From assembly GCA_951828235.1 (NCBI GenBank), contig OX639965.1:827191-891190 (forward strand): a DNA stretch of 64,000 nt. Direction: 5' to 3'. The stretch is from an uncultured Gammaproteobacteria bacterium (GTDB taxonomy: Bacteria; Pseudomonadota; Gammaproteobacteria; Steroidobacterales; Foliamicaceae). The position numbers and the translations under genes are program-made. The notes beneath the pieces were generated by a model that saw only the letters and a program-made list of their open reading frames with translations, made no database searches and had not been told where the DNA came from. This document shows, piece after piece, positions 36,074-44,155 of this stretch. The stretch's first letter is position 1, and the number at the start of each line of letters is the position of its first letter.

Positions 36074-36310
36074 ATGGCCAGCTCCGGTTTCGATACCTTG
36101 CAAACCGCCCGCGACTTCGAGCACGCAGGGATCGAGCGTCCGCACGCCGAGGCAATTGCCCGGGCCATTGGCAAGCATGGCGAAGCGGCGGTGATGGATG
36201 CCTTAGCGGCCCTCAGGGGAGAGGTCTGGAAGGCGGCCTTCTCGACCGCAGGCATCACGGTGGCGGCGATCGCCGTGGCCACCGGCACACTTCTGTCCCG
36301 GCTCGCCTAG
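36074..36310 (+). CDS. Small DUF1640/CCDC90-like membrane protein
   Basis: A 78-residue protein. FDTLQTARDFEHAGIERPHAEAIARAI resembles the N-terminal helix of the DUF1640 (CCDC90/MCUR1-like) family, and the C-terminal ITVAAIAVATGTLLSRLA is one membrane segment. The usual central coiled coil is missing, so it is shorter than typical members (about 100 or more residues). It stands alone and converges with the CoA-transferase gene. Role unknown. Confidence 0.55.
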   Translation: MASSGFDTLQTARDFEHAGIERPHAEAIARAIGKHGEAAVMDALAALRGEVWKAAFSTAGITVAAIAVATGTLLSRLA

Positions 36311-36335
36311 CGCCCGGAGCGCACCTGGCCTGGGG

Positions 36336-37532
36336 TTATTCCGGTGCCAGGGTAACGCCGCTGGCGAGCATTTCCTGTATCTGCTCTTCCGAATAGCCCG
36401 CCTCGCCAAGCACCTCCACGCTGTGCTCGCCGAGGTTCGGCGGATGCCGGCGAATGCTTGCCGGCGTGGCGGAGAAATTGACCGGGAATCCCGGCATGCG
36501 CAGTTTACCTTCGGTGGGATGGTCCATCTCGCTCCAGAAACCGACGGCCCGCAGGTGTTCATCGTCCTGCAGGTCGTCGAGCGAATTTACCGCATTGACC
36601 GGCACGCTGCTGCCTTCGAACATCTGCATCCACTCGGCCGTCGTGCGGGTCGCCAGGATGCGCCCGGTTTCGGAGTAGGTATCGTCGATGTTCCGCACGC
36701 GGTCCGAAAGCGTGCGAAAACGCTCGTCCTCGATCAGTTCGGGCCGCCCGGCCCGGGTGCAGAACAGCTCCCAGTGGCGATCCAGGTAAGGAAGCACGGC
36801 AATGTATCCATCCAGTGTCTTGTACGGCTTGCGGTGTTTGCTCATCAGCCGCTTGTAGCCGGCCGTGGCAAGCGGCGGGTCGAACACCTGTCCCCACAGG
36901 TGCTCCGCCATCACGAAGGACACCATGGTTTCGAACATCGGCACTTCCAGCTCCTGCCCCTCGCCAGAGCGTTCGCGGTGAAACAGCGCGGCCAGCACGC
37001 CGTAGACCACCGTGATCGCCGTGGTCTTGTCCGCCACCACGCTGGGCACGTAGCGCGGTTCGCCCTGCACCATTGCATGCAGCATGGCGAAGCCGCTCAC
37101 CGACTGGATCGAATCATCCAGCGCGCCGCGATGGGCATAGGGGCCCTTTCTGCTGTAGCCATAGGTACCGCAGTAGATGATCCGCGGGTTGACCGCCCGA
37201 AGATCAGCATATTCAAGCCCCAGGCGCGTCATCACCCCGGGGCGGTTGTTGTGAATCAGCACGTCCGCGTCGCGCGCCAGGCGCAGGACGGCTTCCCGTC
37301 CGGCCGGTTTCTTCAGGTCGAGCACCACGCCCCGCTTGTTGCGGTTGCAGGTCAGGTAAAGCGCGGCCATTCCGGGGTTATGGGATGCGCCCAGGGCCCG
37401 GTTGGAGTCGCCGTACGGCGGTTCCACCTTGATGACCTCGGCGCCCATGTCGGCCAGCAACTGGCAGGCCCAGGGGCCCAGCACCACACTGGTAAGTTCC
37501 AGCACGCGAATCCCGGCTAAGGGCCCAGCCAT
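36336..37532 (-). CDS. Class III (CaiB/BaiF) acyl-CoA transferase
   Basis: A 398-residue family III CoA-transferase. GIRVLELTSVVLGPWACQLLADMGAEVIK is the N-terminal signature (in part), GVVLDLKKPAGREAVLRLA the CoA-binding region, and RGALDDSIQSVSGFA near 165 supplies the catalytic Asp. DKTTAITVVYGVLAAL follows. These enzymes move CoA between carboxylic acids. The substrate is unknown. A crotonase gene lies 3 kb away, but there is no operon link. A dispersed palindrome lies 23 bp upstream. Confidence 0.88.
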   Translation of the reverse strand: MAGPLAGIRVLELTSVVLGPWACQLLADMGAEVIKVEPPYGDSNRALGASHNPGMAALYLTCNRNKRGVVLDLKKPAGREAVLRLARDADVLIHNNRPGVMTRLGLEYADLRAVNPRIIYCGTYGYSRKGPYAHRGALDDSIQSVSGFAMLHAMVQGEPRYVPSVVADKTTAITVVYGVLAALFHRERSGEGQELEVPMFETMVSFVMAEHLWGQVFDPPLATAGYKRLMSKHRKPYKTLDGYIAVLPYLDRHWELFCTRAGRPELIEDERFRTLSDRVRNIDDTYSETGRILATRTTAEWMQMFEGSSVPVNAVNSLDDLQDDEHLRAVGFWSEMDHPTEGKLRMPGFPVNFSATPASIRRHPPNLGEHSVEVLGEAGYSEEQIQEMLASGVTLAPE

Positions 37533-37554
37533 CAGTAAGTTCCGGTAAAGGAGC

Positions 37555-37571
37555 GAGGACGTCCCGCCCTC
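37555..37571. repeat. Dispersed 17-bp palindrome, copy 4
   Basis: GAGGACGTCCCGCCCTC, one mismatch from the consensus. It lies in the 200-bp divergent gap between the CoA-transferase and a methyltransferase gene. A related stretch with GTGAGGG and CCGCCCTCAC follows at about 37590-37622. Confidence 0.65.
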
Positions 37572-37733
37572 CGGGAACGCGGGGACGCTGTGAGGGCAAT
37601 GCTGTGAGGGGTTCCGCCCTCACTCCCACGTTCGTTGCTAGCAAAAACCACAGCCACGGCGCGAGATTGTATTCGCTTTGCATTTTCCTGCCGAATCCGC
37701 AACAATCGGCAGTTCAACTCTGGGGGGAAAGCC

Positions 37734-38930
37734 ATGACACAACCTATCACCCATGCCCTGGCCCTGGAACGCAATCGCGACACGCGCGCACGCGAGCGGT
37801 TTGTTTCGGGACTGCGCGGTTTTGTGCTCAACGATCTGGCCGCCACCATGCGCAAGGACTTCGAGTCCGGCGTCGCCGGCGACCTCGACGCGGAAGCGGG
37901 CGGCAAGCAGCTCGACGGCGCGGACGTGCATCGCGCAATTCGCGGCCGGGACATCTTCAAGGCCTATTCATCCGCCCGGTGCACCGCCCAGCAAATGGTC
38001 TGGGATGTAGTCATTGACAGTCTGGAGCAGCAGCGCGAGAAGCTGAATTCAACAGGCAGGGACCTGGCCGGGAAGGCGCAAGCCGGCGGCACCCTTGAAC
38101 TTGACCCGAATCTCGAGATACCGCGTTACGTGGAAGCGGTCGACGTCCATCTAATGCCGGGCTGTTATTACACCGAACATGGCGGCGAGGACCTGGCGGC
38201 GGGCGCCATCTATGACCAGGGACTGAACGTATTCGCGTTCGGCGCCATGGGCAAGGAACTGAACGACATCGGCTGGTCGATGGCGAATTTCTACAAGAAC
38301 CGCTTTGCCGGCCGCAGCCCGCGGCGGATACTGGATGCGGGCTGCACAATAGGCCATAACACCCTGCCCTGGAAGCAGGTGTTTCCGGATGCCGAAGTGC
38401 ATGGCATCGACGTGGCGGCGCCCTGCCTGCGCTATGCCCACGCCCGCGCCGAGGCGATGGGAGTCCAGGCGCATTTCCACCAGCAGAGCGCCGAGGACAT
38501 CCGCTTTCCCGACAACTCGATGGACGTGGTGTTCAGTTCAATGTTCCTGCACGAACTGCCGAACAAGGCTATTCGGCAGTACATTGCCGAAGCACATCGC
38601 GTGCTGCGCCCGGGCGGCGTATTGCTCAACATGGAACTGCCGCCGAACGACCGCATGGCAGCCTACGATCAGTTCTACCTTGACTGGGACAGCTACTACA
38701 ACAACGAGCCGTTCTACAAGGATTTCCGCGACCAGAACCCGAAGGAATTGACGGTCGCCGCAGGCTTTCCGGCCGACGGATACTTTGAAGGGGTAATGCC
38801 GCGTTATACGTATACGGACGAGGAAGATTTCATCGCGATGGCCCTGGCTGACCCCGAATTCGGCGAAGACACCGGCCGACTCTCCGACGTGATCTTCTGG
38901 TACGGCTTCGGATCCGTCAAGCAGGACTAG
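37734..38930 (+). CDS. SAM-dependent methyltransferase with large N-terminal region
   Basis: A 398-residue protein. Residues from about 200 hold a class I methyltransferase: ILDAGCTIGHNTLPWKQVF (motif I), EVHGIDVAAPCLRYAHARA (motif II), DVVFSSMFLHELPNKAI and HRVLRPGGVLLNMELPP. The first 195 residues are unassigned and may bind substrate. The ATG at 37734 follows GGGGGGAAA. Together with the next two genes it forms a tight run. Substrate unknown. Confidence 0.8.
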   Translation: MTQPITHALALERNRDTRARERFVSGLRGFVLNDLAATMRKDFESGVAGDLDAEAGGKQLDGADVHRAIRGRDIFKAYSSARCTAQQMVWDVVIDSLEQQREKLNSTGRDLAGKAQAGGTLELDPNLEIPRYVEAVDVHLMPGCYYTEHGGEDLAAGAIYDQGLNVFAFGAMGKELNDIGWSMANFYKNRFAGRSPRRILDAGCTIGHNTLPWKQVFPDAEVHGIDVAAPCLRYAHARAEAMGVQAHFHQQSAEDIRFPDNSMDVVFSSMFLHELPNKAIRQYIAEAHRVLRPGGVLLNMELPPNDRMAAYDQFYLDWDSYYNNEPFYKDFRDQNPKELTVAAGFPADGYFEGVMPRYTYTDEEDFIAMALADPEFGEDTGRLSDVIFWYGFGSVKQD

Positions 38931-38944
38931 TGCCATGGCACTAG
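38927..38944. other. 18-bp perfect palindrome across a stop/start junction
   Basis: CTAGTGCCATGGCACTAG is a perfect palindrome holding the TAG stop of the methyltransferase (38928-38930) and the ATG of the next gene (38935-38937). As RNA it could fold into a hairpin hiding the start codon, which has no Shine-Dalgarno sequence of its own. As DNA it could bind a dimer. Confidence 0.6.
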
Positions 38945-39252
38945 ACGTGGACGCCGCCGGGGAACGACTGAGCCGCCGAATCAAGGGCGGGCGCAAGTAC
39001 TTTTTTCAGGATCCCGCCACCGACGCGCTGCTCGCCAGCCTGCTGAAGCTGATGGCCGAGCACTGGGTCGTGCGGGAGCGGCTGATAAGCCTGGAGACGC
39101 TGATTCTGGGCAAAGGCCTGCTGACCCCGGAGGAAATCGAGGAATTCGAGCCGGACGCGGAGCAGGCCGGCGCCTGGGCGGCGGCCAACTCCGAGATGAT
39201 CCGCAAGGTGCTGGCGCCGTTTGAAGAGATGGGCGAGGAGCAGAAGTCATGA
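38935..39252 (+). CDS. Small helical protein, unknown
   Basis: A 105-residue protein with no recognised family. It is mostly amphipathic and acidic at the C-terminus (LTPEEIEEFEPDAEQ), without membrane segments. LASLLKLMAEHWVVRERLISLETLI resembles a helical interaction surface (in part). It starts 4 bp after the methyltransferase stop, inside an 18-bp palindrome, and its stop overlaps the membrane-protein start by 4 bp. It is probably translated by coupling with its neighbours. Confidence 0.65.
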   Translation: MALDVDAAGERLSRRIKGGRKYFFQDPATDALLASLLKLMAEHWVVRERLISLETLILGKGLLTPEEIEEFEPDAEQAGAWAAANSEMIRKVLAPFEEMGEEQKS

Positions 39253-39917
39253 CGCTGGAACACAAAATACTGGTCTTCTTTCATATCTCGCTGTGGGTAT
39301 TCTGGCTGGGTACCGACCTCGGCGTGTTCCTTGCGGCGAAGATGTCGGAGAACTCGTCGCTGAGCATGGAAACGCGCTCCAGCGTCCTCAAGCTGGGGCT
39401 GGTGCTTGACCGGTTGCCGCGCACCTGCAACGCGCTGATATTCCCCAGCGGCCTTCAGCTGATCCACGGCATCGGCGTGCTGGACGTTCCCGCATGGGTG
39501 CTCACGGCGATATGGCTGATCGGACTGGCCTGGGTGCTGATCATGTGGCGCGGCTTTCTCAATCCGGGAACCGCCGCCGAGAAGCTCTTCGAGAAAACCA
39601 ACATGCCGTTCAGCCTGCTACTGTGTGCCGGCGCACTTGTTTTTGCACTTGCCACAGTGACTGTCGAGGCCCTCGCGGCCCCTGCCTGGCTCACGGTCAA
39701 ACTGGTCGCTGTGGGCCTGATCGGTTTTGCCGTGGTGCCCCTGGACCGCGGCTTTGCCCCGGCAACGGCCACGTTCATGACCATAGCGCAGTCGGGCTCG
39801 ACGCCCGAGCTGGAGCAGCAATACCATACGCAGTTGCAGCCGGTTTACGGATGGGTATTGTTTATCTACGCCATGACCATCGTGGCCGCGTTCTCGGGCA
39901 CCGTGTTCGGCCCGTAA
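39249..39917 (+). CDS. Multispanning inner-membrane protein, unknown
   Basis: A 222-residue protein with five or six hydrophobic segments: FFHISLWVFWLGTDLGVFLA at the N-terminus, a pair near 75-100 (VLTAIWLIGLAWVLIMW), MPFSLLLCAGALVFALATV, WLTVKLVAVGLIGFAVV and a last one near the C-terminus. The conserved-looking His11 and Asp/Arg residues in the first helices are reminiscent of haem-linked or DUF2269-like membrane proteins, but I cannot assign it. It overlaps the preceding small gene by 4 bp. Confidence 0.7.
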   Translation: MTLEHKILVFFHISLWVFWLGTDLGVFLAAKMSENSSLSMETRSSVLKLGLVLDRLPRTCNALIFPSGLQLIHGIGVLDVPAWVLTAIWLIGLAWVLIMWRGFLNPGTAAEKLFEKTNMPFSLLLCAGALVFALATVTVEALAAPAWLTVKLVAVGLIGFAVVPLDRGFAPATATFMTIAQSGSTPELEQQYHTQLQPVYGWVLFIYAMTIVAAFSGTVFGP

Positions 39918-39957
39918 TCAGTTGAACTGCAAGACTATTAATCCGAGGAGAGCATAG

Positions 39958-40569
39958 ATGATTCGGCTATACGGACCGTTGCAATCGCGCGCCGCGCGCT
40001 GCCTGTGGATGCTTGAGGAACTGGCGATACCGTATGAGCATGTGCCGCTGGACGGCCAGTCGCGCGAGGAGCGCAGAAAATCGATCGGCAAGGTCACCCT
40101 GCCCGGCAAGGCGCCCGCAATGGAGGACGGCTCGCTCAAGCTGTTCGAATCCGCCGCCATTAACCTGTACCTGGCCGCCAAGTATGACGACCGCGAGCTA
40201 TGGCCGGCCACGCAGGCGCAGAGAGCGCATGTGCTTCAGTGGGCTTTCTTTGCAATGACCGAACTGGAACCGCTCACCGTAGTAATGTTCATGCAGAAAT
40301 TCGTGCACACCGGCGACGATCATGACGAGGCGGCGGTGCAGGCTGCAAAGCAGGCACTGGCTGATCCGCTGGACGTGCTCGAAAAGCAATTGGCAAAACG
40401 CTCCCATCTCCTGGGCGAACAGTTCACGGCGGCGGACCTGATCTGCGTTTCGGTGCTGGATATGCTGCTGATGCTGCAATTCAGCCTGGAGGCCTGGCCG
40501 AAGGTGAACAAGTGGGTTTCGGCGTGCAGGGCCCGGCCGGCCTATCAACGCTCCCGGGGCGCGGCCTAG
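39958..40569 (+). CDS. Glutathione S-transferase family protein
   Basis: A 203-residue GST. MIRLYGPLQSRAARCLWMLEEL is the N-terminal thioredoxin-like start (in part), where a Ser/Arg pair takes the active-site position. LKLFESAAINLYLAAKY is the conserved cis-loop/ESxAI motif for glutathione, and LLGEQFTAADLICVSVLDML the C-terminal N-capping box. Substrate unknown. It follows the membrane-protein gene by 40 bp and ends at a CACTAGT-containing junction before the crotonase gene. Confidence 0.88.
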   Translation: MIRLYGPLQSRAARCLWMLEELAIPYEHVPLDGQSREERRKSIGKVTLPGKAPAMEDGSLKLFESAAINLYLAAKYDDRELWPATQAQRAHVLQWAFFAMTELEPLTVVMFMQKFVHTGDDHDEAAVQAAKQALADPLDVLEKQLAKRSHLLGEQFTAADLICVSVLDMLLMLQFSLEAWPKVNKWVSACRARPAYQRSRGAA

Positions 40570-40582
40570 TGACAGCACACTA

Positions 40583-41383
40583 GTGGGCGCCGGGGAAACG
40601 GACCAGCCAGACTCCGTTGTCCTGACACGGCGCAAAGGCGCCGTGTCCACGGTGCTGATGCACCAACCGGACAACCTAAACAGCTTTACGCCCGAGTTGC
40701 GGGCCGCATTGGCGGCGGCGCTCAACGAAGCAGCGGGAGAACGCTCCGTTCGGGCAATCGTCCTGGGCGGCAGCGGGAGGTTCTTCAGCGCCGGCGCGAA
40801 CCTCAAGCGGGGCACGATCGGAACCGAGTCGATCCGCGACATTCTGCTGCGCGAATACAAGCCCCTGTTCGACGCGATAACACAGGCGCCGCAGCCGGTC
40901 ATCGCCGCCGTTCAGGGAGGCGCAGCGGGCATCGGAATGGCGCTGGCGCTGGCCTGCGACCTGGTGGTAATGGAAGAAAACGCATTTCTGCTCTGCCCGT
41001 TTACCAACATCGGCCTGGTCCCCGACGGCGGCTCAACGTGGACGCTTGCGCAAACCATCGGGCATAGAGCGGCATTCGAGTTCGCGATCAGCGGCGATCG
41101 CATGCCCGCGCCGCGCGCGAAGGAATTGAACCTGGCAAACCGGCTGGCGGAGCCCGGCGAGGGGCTTGCGACGGCCGAGAACTGGGCGGCGGAACTGGCC
41201 CTCAAGGCCCCGCTGGCGCTGACCGCGACCAAGCGCCTGATGCGCAAGGCGGGCACGCTGTCCTTCGACGACGTTTTCCTGGCCGAAGCGGAAGCGCAGG
41301 AGACATGCGGCAACACGGCCGACGCCGCGGAAGGCATAGCGGCATTTCGTGAGAAGAGAGCGCCGCGCTTCGGCGGCGAGTAA
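40583..41383 (+). CDS. Enoyl-CoA hydratase/isomerase (crotonase) family protein
   Basis: A 266-residue crotonase starting at a GTG at 40583. SAGANLKRGT and VQGGAAGIGMALALACDLVV form the acyl-CoA oxyanion hole; LCPFTNIGLVPDGGSTWTLAQ has Asp at the second catalytic position, as in PaaG-type isomerases. The first catalytic Glu is not evident. It could act as an isomerase in ring-hydroxylated aromatic or fatty-acid breakdown. It is 13 bp after the GST gene. Confidence 0.85.
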   Translation: MGAGETDQPDSVVLTRRKGAVSTVLMHQPDNLNSFTPELRAALAAALNEAAGERSVRAIVLGGSGRFFSAGANLKRGTIGTESIRDILLREYKPLFDAITQAPQPVIAAVQGGAAGIGMALALACDLVVMEENAFLLCPFTNIGLVPDGGSTWTLAQTIGHRAAFEFAISGDRMPAPRAKELNLANRLAEPGEGLATAENWAAELALKAPLALTATKRLMRKAGTLSFDDVFLAEAEAQETCGNTADAAEGIAAFREKRAPRFGGE

Positions 41384-41458
41384 CGCATCGCGCGGGAGAT
41401 AGCGCATCTTCCCGGGCGCCAGGGCGTCCCGTGGACGGGAGGGCGTCCCCCTTGGAAA

Positions 41459-41475
41459 GAGGGCGTCTCGCCCTC
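41459..41475. repeat. Dispersed 17-bp palindrome, copy 5
   Basis: GAGGGCGTCTCGCCCTC, one mismatch from the consensus, immediately before the methyltransferase start. Partial copies GAGGGCGTCCCCC (41439-41451) and AGGGCGTCCC (41421-41430) precede it, so the 100-bp gap is mostly made of this repeat. Confidence 0.7.
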
Positions 41476-41484
41476 ATGGAGCAA

Positions 41485-42531
41485 ATGACCAAACCCACCC
41501 GTAAACCCAAACCTCGCAGGCTGCTCAACGATGACGAGTGGGCGCAGTTCTGGCGCCACGGCGGCATCACCACCTTCGAGCGCCGGGGCAATCCGAATTA
41601 TGACGGTGAGATTCGAGAGTTCTGGGAACGGCAGTTCGCCACGCTTCTCGAAGGCGCAAGGATTGTCGACCTCGCCACCGGGAACGGCGCCGTGGCTCTG
41701 CTGGCAGCGGAGTATTCCGCCACGCAGGGCAAGCAGTTCCGGATTGATGCCCTGGACAGGGCCGCGATTCGACCCGACAAGGACCTCAAGGACGCCGAGG
41801 CGGCGCAGGAGTGGCTCGCAAGCGTGCGGTTTCTTGGTGGAGCGCCCAATGAAAGAACGGGACTGGAAAGTGAATCCTGCGACCTGGTCACTTCGCAGTA
41901 CGGCTTCGAGTACGGGAACCCCGCCGCCAGCGCTCGGGAAGCGATGCGCATTCTCAAACCGGGCGGGCGGATAGCGCTGATCACGCATCACGCCAATTCG
42001 GTCGTGGTGAGGGAAGCCCGGGAGGGACTGGAGCAGCATCTCCTGTGCCTCAGACAGGAACAGTTGCTGACCAAAGCGCGCCGGGTCATCGACGCGGTGG
42101 AATCGGCGGAATCGGAATTCGAGAAGCGAATGCTCAGGTACGACGCGCGGGCGGAGAACCTGCGCCGCAAGCTGAATGCCGCGGTCGATCGGGTTCAGCA
42201 GCAGGCGAAGAGATTCAGCGATCCGGGCAATGGAATAGGGTTTGTCCTGAATGGGCTGCAAGGCGTTTTTTCTCCGGGTCTTCAAGCGGAACAGAGGCGG
42301 GCGATGGTGCGCCAGCTCAGCGAGGCAAGCGACGCCTATTGCCGCCGCATGGAGGACCTTCTGGCCGCAACGCCCGACACCGGCGAGTTCGACCGTCTCG
42401 TGGACCACCTGCGGTCGGCGGGGCTGGTTGTCGAGGGTTGGTTCCCGCTCGTATACCGAGGGGAGGCGCTGATGGGCTGGGCGGTCGCCGGCCACAGGCC
42501 GCGTGAAGAAGAAGCAGAAGCAATGGAGTAG
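41485..42531 (+). CDS. SAM-dependent methyltransferase with coiled-coil insertion
   Basis: About 348 residues. IVDLATGNGAVALLAAEYS is motif I, FRIDALDRAAI motif II, DLVTSQYGFEYGN the post-II loop and MRILKPGGRIALITHH motif III. A helical, coiled-coil-like insertion follows (LEQHLLCLRQEQLLTKARRV in part, about 180-260). The ATG at 41485 has GGAG 4 nt upstream; an ATG at 41476 adds three residues. The repeat just upstream could affect expression. Substrate unknown. Confidence 0.8.
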   Translation: MTKPTRKPKPRRLLNDDEWAQFWRHGGITTFERRGNPNYDGEIREFWERQFATLLEGARIVDLATGNGAVALLAAEYSATQGKQFRIDALDRAAIRPDKDLKDAEAAQEWLASVRFLGGAPNERTGLESESCDLVTSQYGFEYGNPAASAREAMRILKPGGRIALITHHANSVVVREAREGLEQHLLCLRQEQLLTKARRVIDAVESAESEFEKRMLRYDARAENLRRKLNAAVDRVQQQAKRFSDPGNGIGFVLNGLQGVFSPGLQAEQRRAMVRQLSEASDAYCRRMEDLLAATPDTGEFDRLVDHLRSAGLVVEGWFPLVYRGEALMGWAVAGHRPREEEAEAME

Positions 42532-42563
42532 GATTGCGCGGCTTTCCTCAAGGAGTCATTCAG

Positions 42564-43325
42564 GTGGATATCAAGGGCAAAACGATAGTCATTACCGGGG
42601 CCGCGCGTGGGCTGGGAGCGGCCACGGCGCGCCGACTGGCGGCGCAGGGCGCGCGCCTGGCGCTGTGCGATCTTAAACGGGACAGCCTCGACCAAACGGC
42701 TGCCGATTGCCGCGCGGCCGGCGCCGAAGTGCACTGTTACGCGGCCAACGTGGCCGTCGAGAGCGACGTGGAGGCTTTCATGGACGCGGTGGCCTCGGAC
42801 TGCGGCGCGCTCGACGTGCTGATCAACAACGCCGGCATTACCCGCGACGGCCTGCTGATCAAGTTCAAGGACGGCGAATTGTTGGGCAAGATGTCGGTCG
42901 AGAACTGGCAGGCGGTCCTGGACGTCAACCTGACCGGGACCTTTCTGTGCGCCCGGGAGGCTGCCGTGCACATGGCGCGCTTCGGCGCGGGCGGGGTGAT
43001 CATCAATATTTCCAGTCTCTCCCGGGTCGGAAACTTCGGCCAGTCGAACTACTCCGCCACCAAGGCGGGCGTGGCCTCCCTGACCGTCCTGTGGGCGCGC
43101 GAACTGGCGCGGCACGGCATCCGCACCGCGGCCATCGCCCCCGGGCTGATCAACACCGAGATGGTGGCGGCTATGAAGCCCGAGGCCCGCAACCGCCTCG
43201 CGGCCATGGTGCCGGCAAAGCGGCTGGGCGAACCCGACGAAGTCGCGCAGACCGCGCAGTTCATTCTCGAAAATGACTACATCTCGGGACGCGTGATCGA
43301 CCTGGACGGGGGACTGCGCTGGTAA
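42564..43325 (+). CDS. SDR-family oxidoreductase
   Basis: A 253-residue short-chain dehydrogenase. TGAARGLGAATARRLA is the Rossmann nucleotide motif TGxxxGxG, LINNAGITRDG the NNAG motif, INISSLSRVG supplies the catalytic Ser, and YSATKAGVASL the Tyr-x-x-x-Lys pair. The GTG at 42564 has AAGGAG at 42549-42554 and gives the usual SDR start; a longer frame begins at 42534. FabG-like residues suggest use of NADP and 3-ketoacyl-type substrates, but this is inference. It follows the methyltransferase by 32 bp. Confidence 0.88.
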   Translation: MDIKGKTIVITGAARGLGAATARRLAAQGARLALCDLKRDSLDQTAADCRAAGAEVHCYAANVAVESDVEAFMDAVASDCGALDVLINNAGITRDGLLIKFKDGELLGKMSVENWQAVLDVNLTGTFLCAREAAVHMARFGAGGVIINISSLSRVGNFGQSNYSATKAGVASLTVLWARELARHGIRTAAIAPGLINTEMVAAMKPEARNRLAAMVPAKRLGEPDEVAQTAQFILENDYISGRVIDLDGGLRW

Positions 43326-43337
43326 CGCCGGTTGACG

Positions 43338-44105
43338 ATGCGGGTCATCACGCTTAACGCCAACGGCATCCGCGCGGCCGCCCGCAAGGGTTTCTATCAC
43401 TGGCTGCGGCGCCAGAAGGCCGACATCCTGTGCCTGCAGGAGCTCAAGGCGCAGGAAGACCAGCTTCAGGCCAGTGACTTCTGGCCGCGCAACTGGCACT
43501 GCTACTACGAGTGCGCCGAGCGCAAGGGCTACTCGGGAGTGGGCCTGTATTCGCGACGCGAACCGGACGAGGTGCTCAGGGGCTTCGGCTCGACGGAATT
43601 CGACGCCGAGGGCCGCTACATTGAGGCCCGTTTCGGCCCGCTCAGCGTAGTGTCGCTGTACCTGCCTTCGGGATCCTCATCGGAACAGCGCCAGGAGGCC
43701 AAGTGGCGGTTTCTCGACGAGTTCACGCCGCTGCTCGCGGCGGCGCGCGACAGCGGGCGGCAATATCTCCTTTGCGGCGACTTCAATATCGCGCACCGGG
43801 AGATCGACCTCAGGAACTGGCGCGGCAACCGCAAGAACTCGGGATTCCTGCCCGAGGAACGCGCCTGGATGGACAAGCTTTTCGACGAACTCGGATTCGT
43901 GGATTGCTTTCGCCGGATCAACCCCGATCCGGACCAGTACACCTGGTGGTCCAACCGGGGCCAGGCCTGGGCAAAGAACGTGGGCTGGCGCATCGACTAC
44001 CACGTGGCGACGCCGGAACTGGCCGGGCGGGCCACCGCCGCCTCGATCTACAAGCGCAAGCGTTTCTCCGACCACGCGCCGCTGATCCTCGACTATGCCG
44101 ACTGA
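43338..44105 (+). CDS. xthA: Exodeoxyribonuclease III
   Basis: A 255-residue AP endonuclease/3'-exonuclease of base-excision repair. MRVITLNANGIRAAARKG and CLQELKAQ begin the domain with metal ligands; GLYSRREPDEV, LCGDFNIAHREIDL with the catalytic Asp and Asn, and FSDHAPLILDY with the final Asp-His complete it. Length matches the family. It lies 12 bp after the SDR gene and 50 bp before ampG. Confidence 0.95.
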   Translation: MRVITLNANGIRAAARKGFYHWLRRQKADILCLQELKAQEDQLQASDFWPRNWHCYYECAERKGYSGVGLYSRREPDEVLRGFGSTEFDAEGRYIEARFGPLSVVSLYLPSGSSSEQRQEAKWRFLDEFTPLLAAARDSGRQYLLCGDFNIAHREIDLRNWRGNRKNSGFLPEERAWMDKLFDELGFVDCFRRINPDPDQYTWWSNRGQAWAKNVGWRIDYHVATPELAGRATAASIYKRKRFSDHAPLILDYAD

Positions 44106-44155
44106 AATCGGCGCCAGGCACCCTATACACTCGGTGCCGTGGCAGATCTAGCGCA

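Noticed and set aside
40912..42495. A 527-codon minus-strand frame
   Set aside because: It is antisense to a crotonase and a methyltransferase gene that both have clear motifs.
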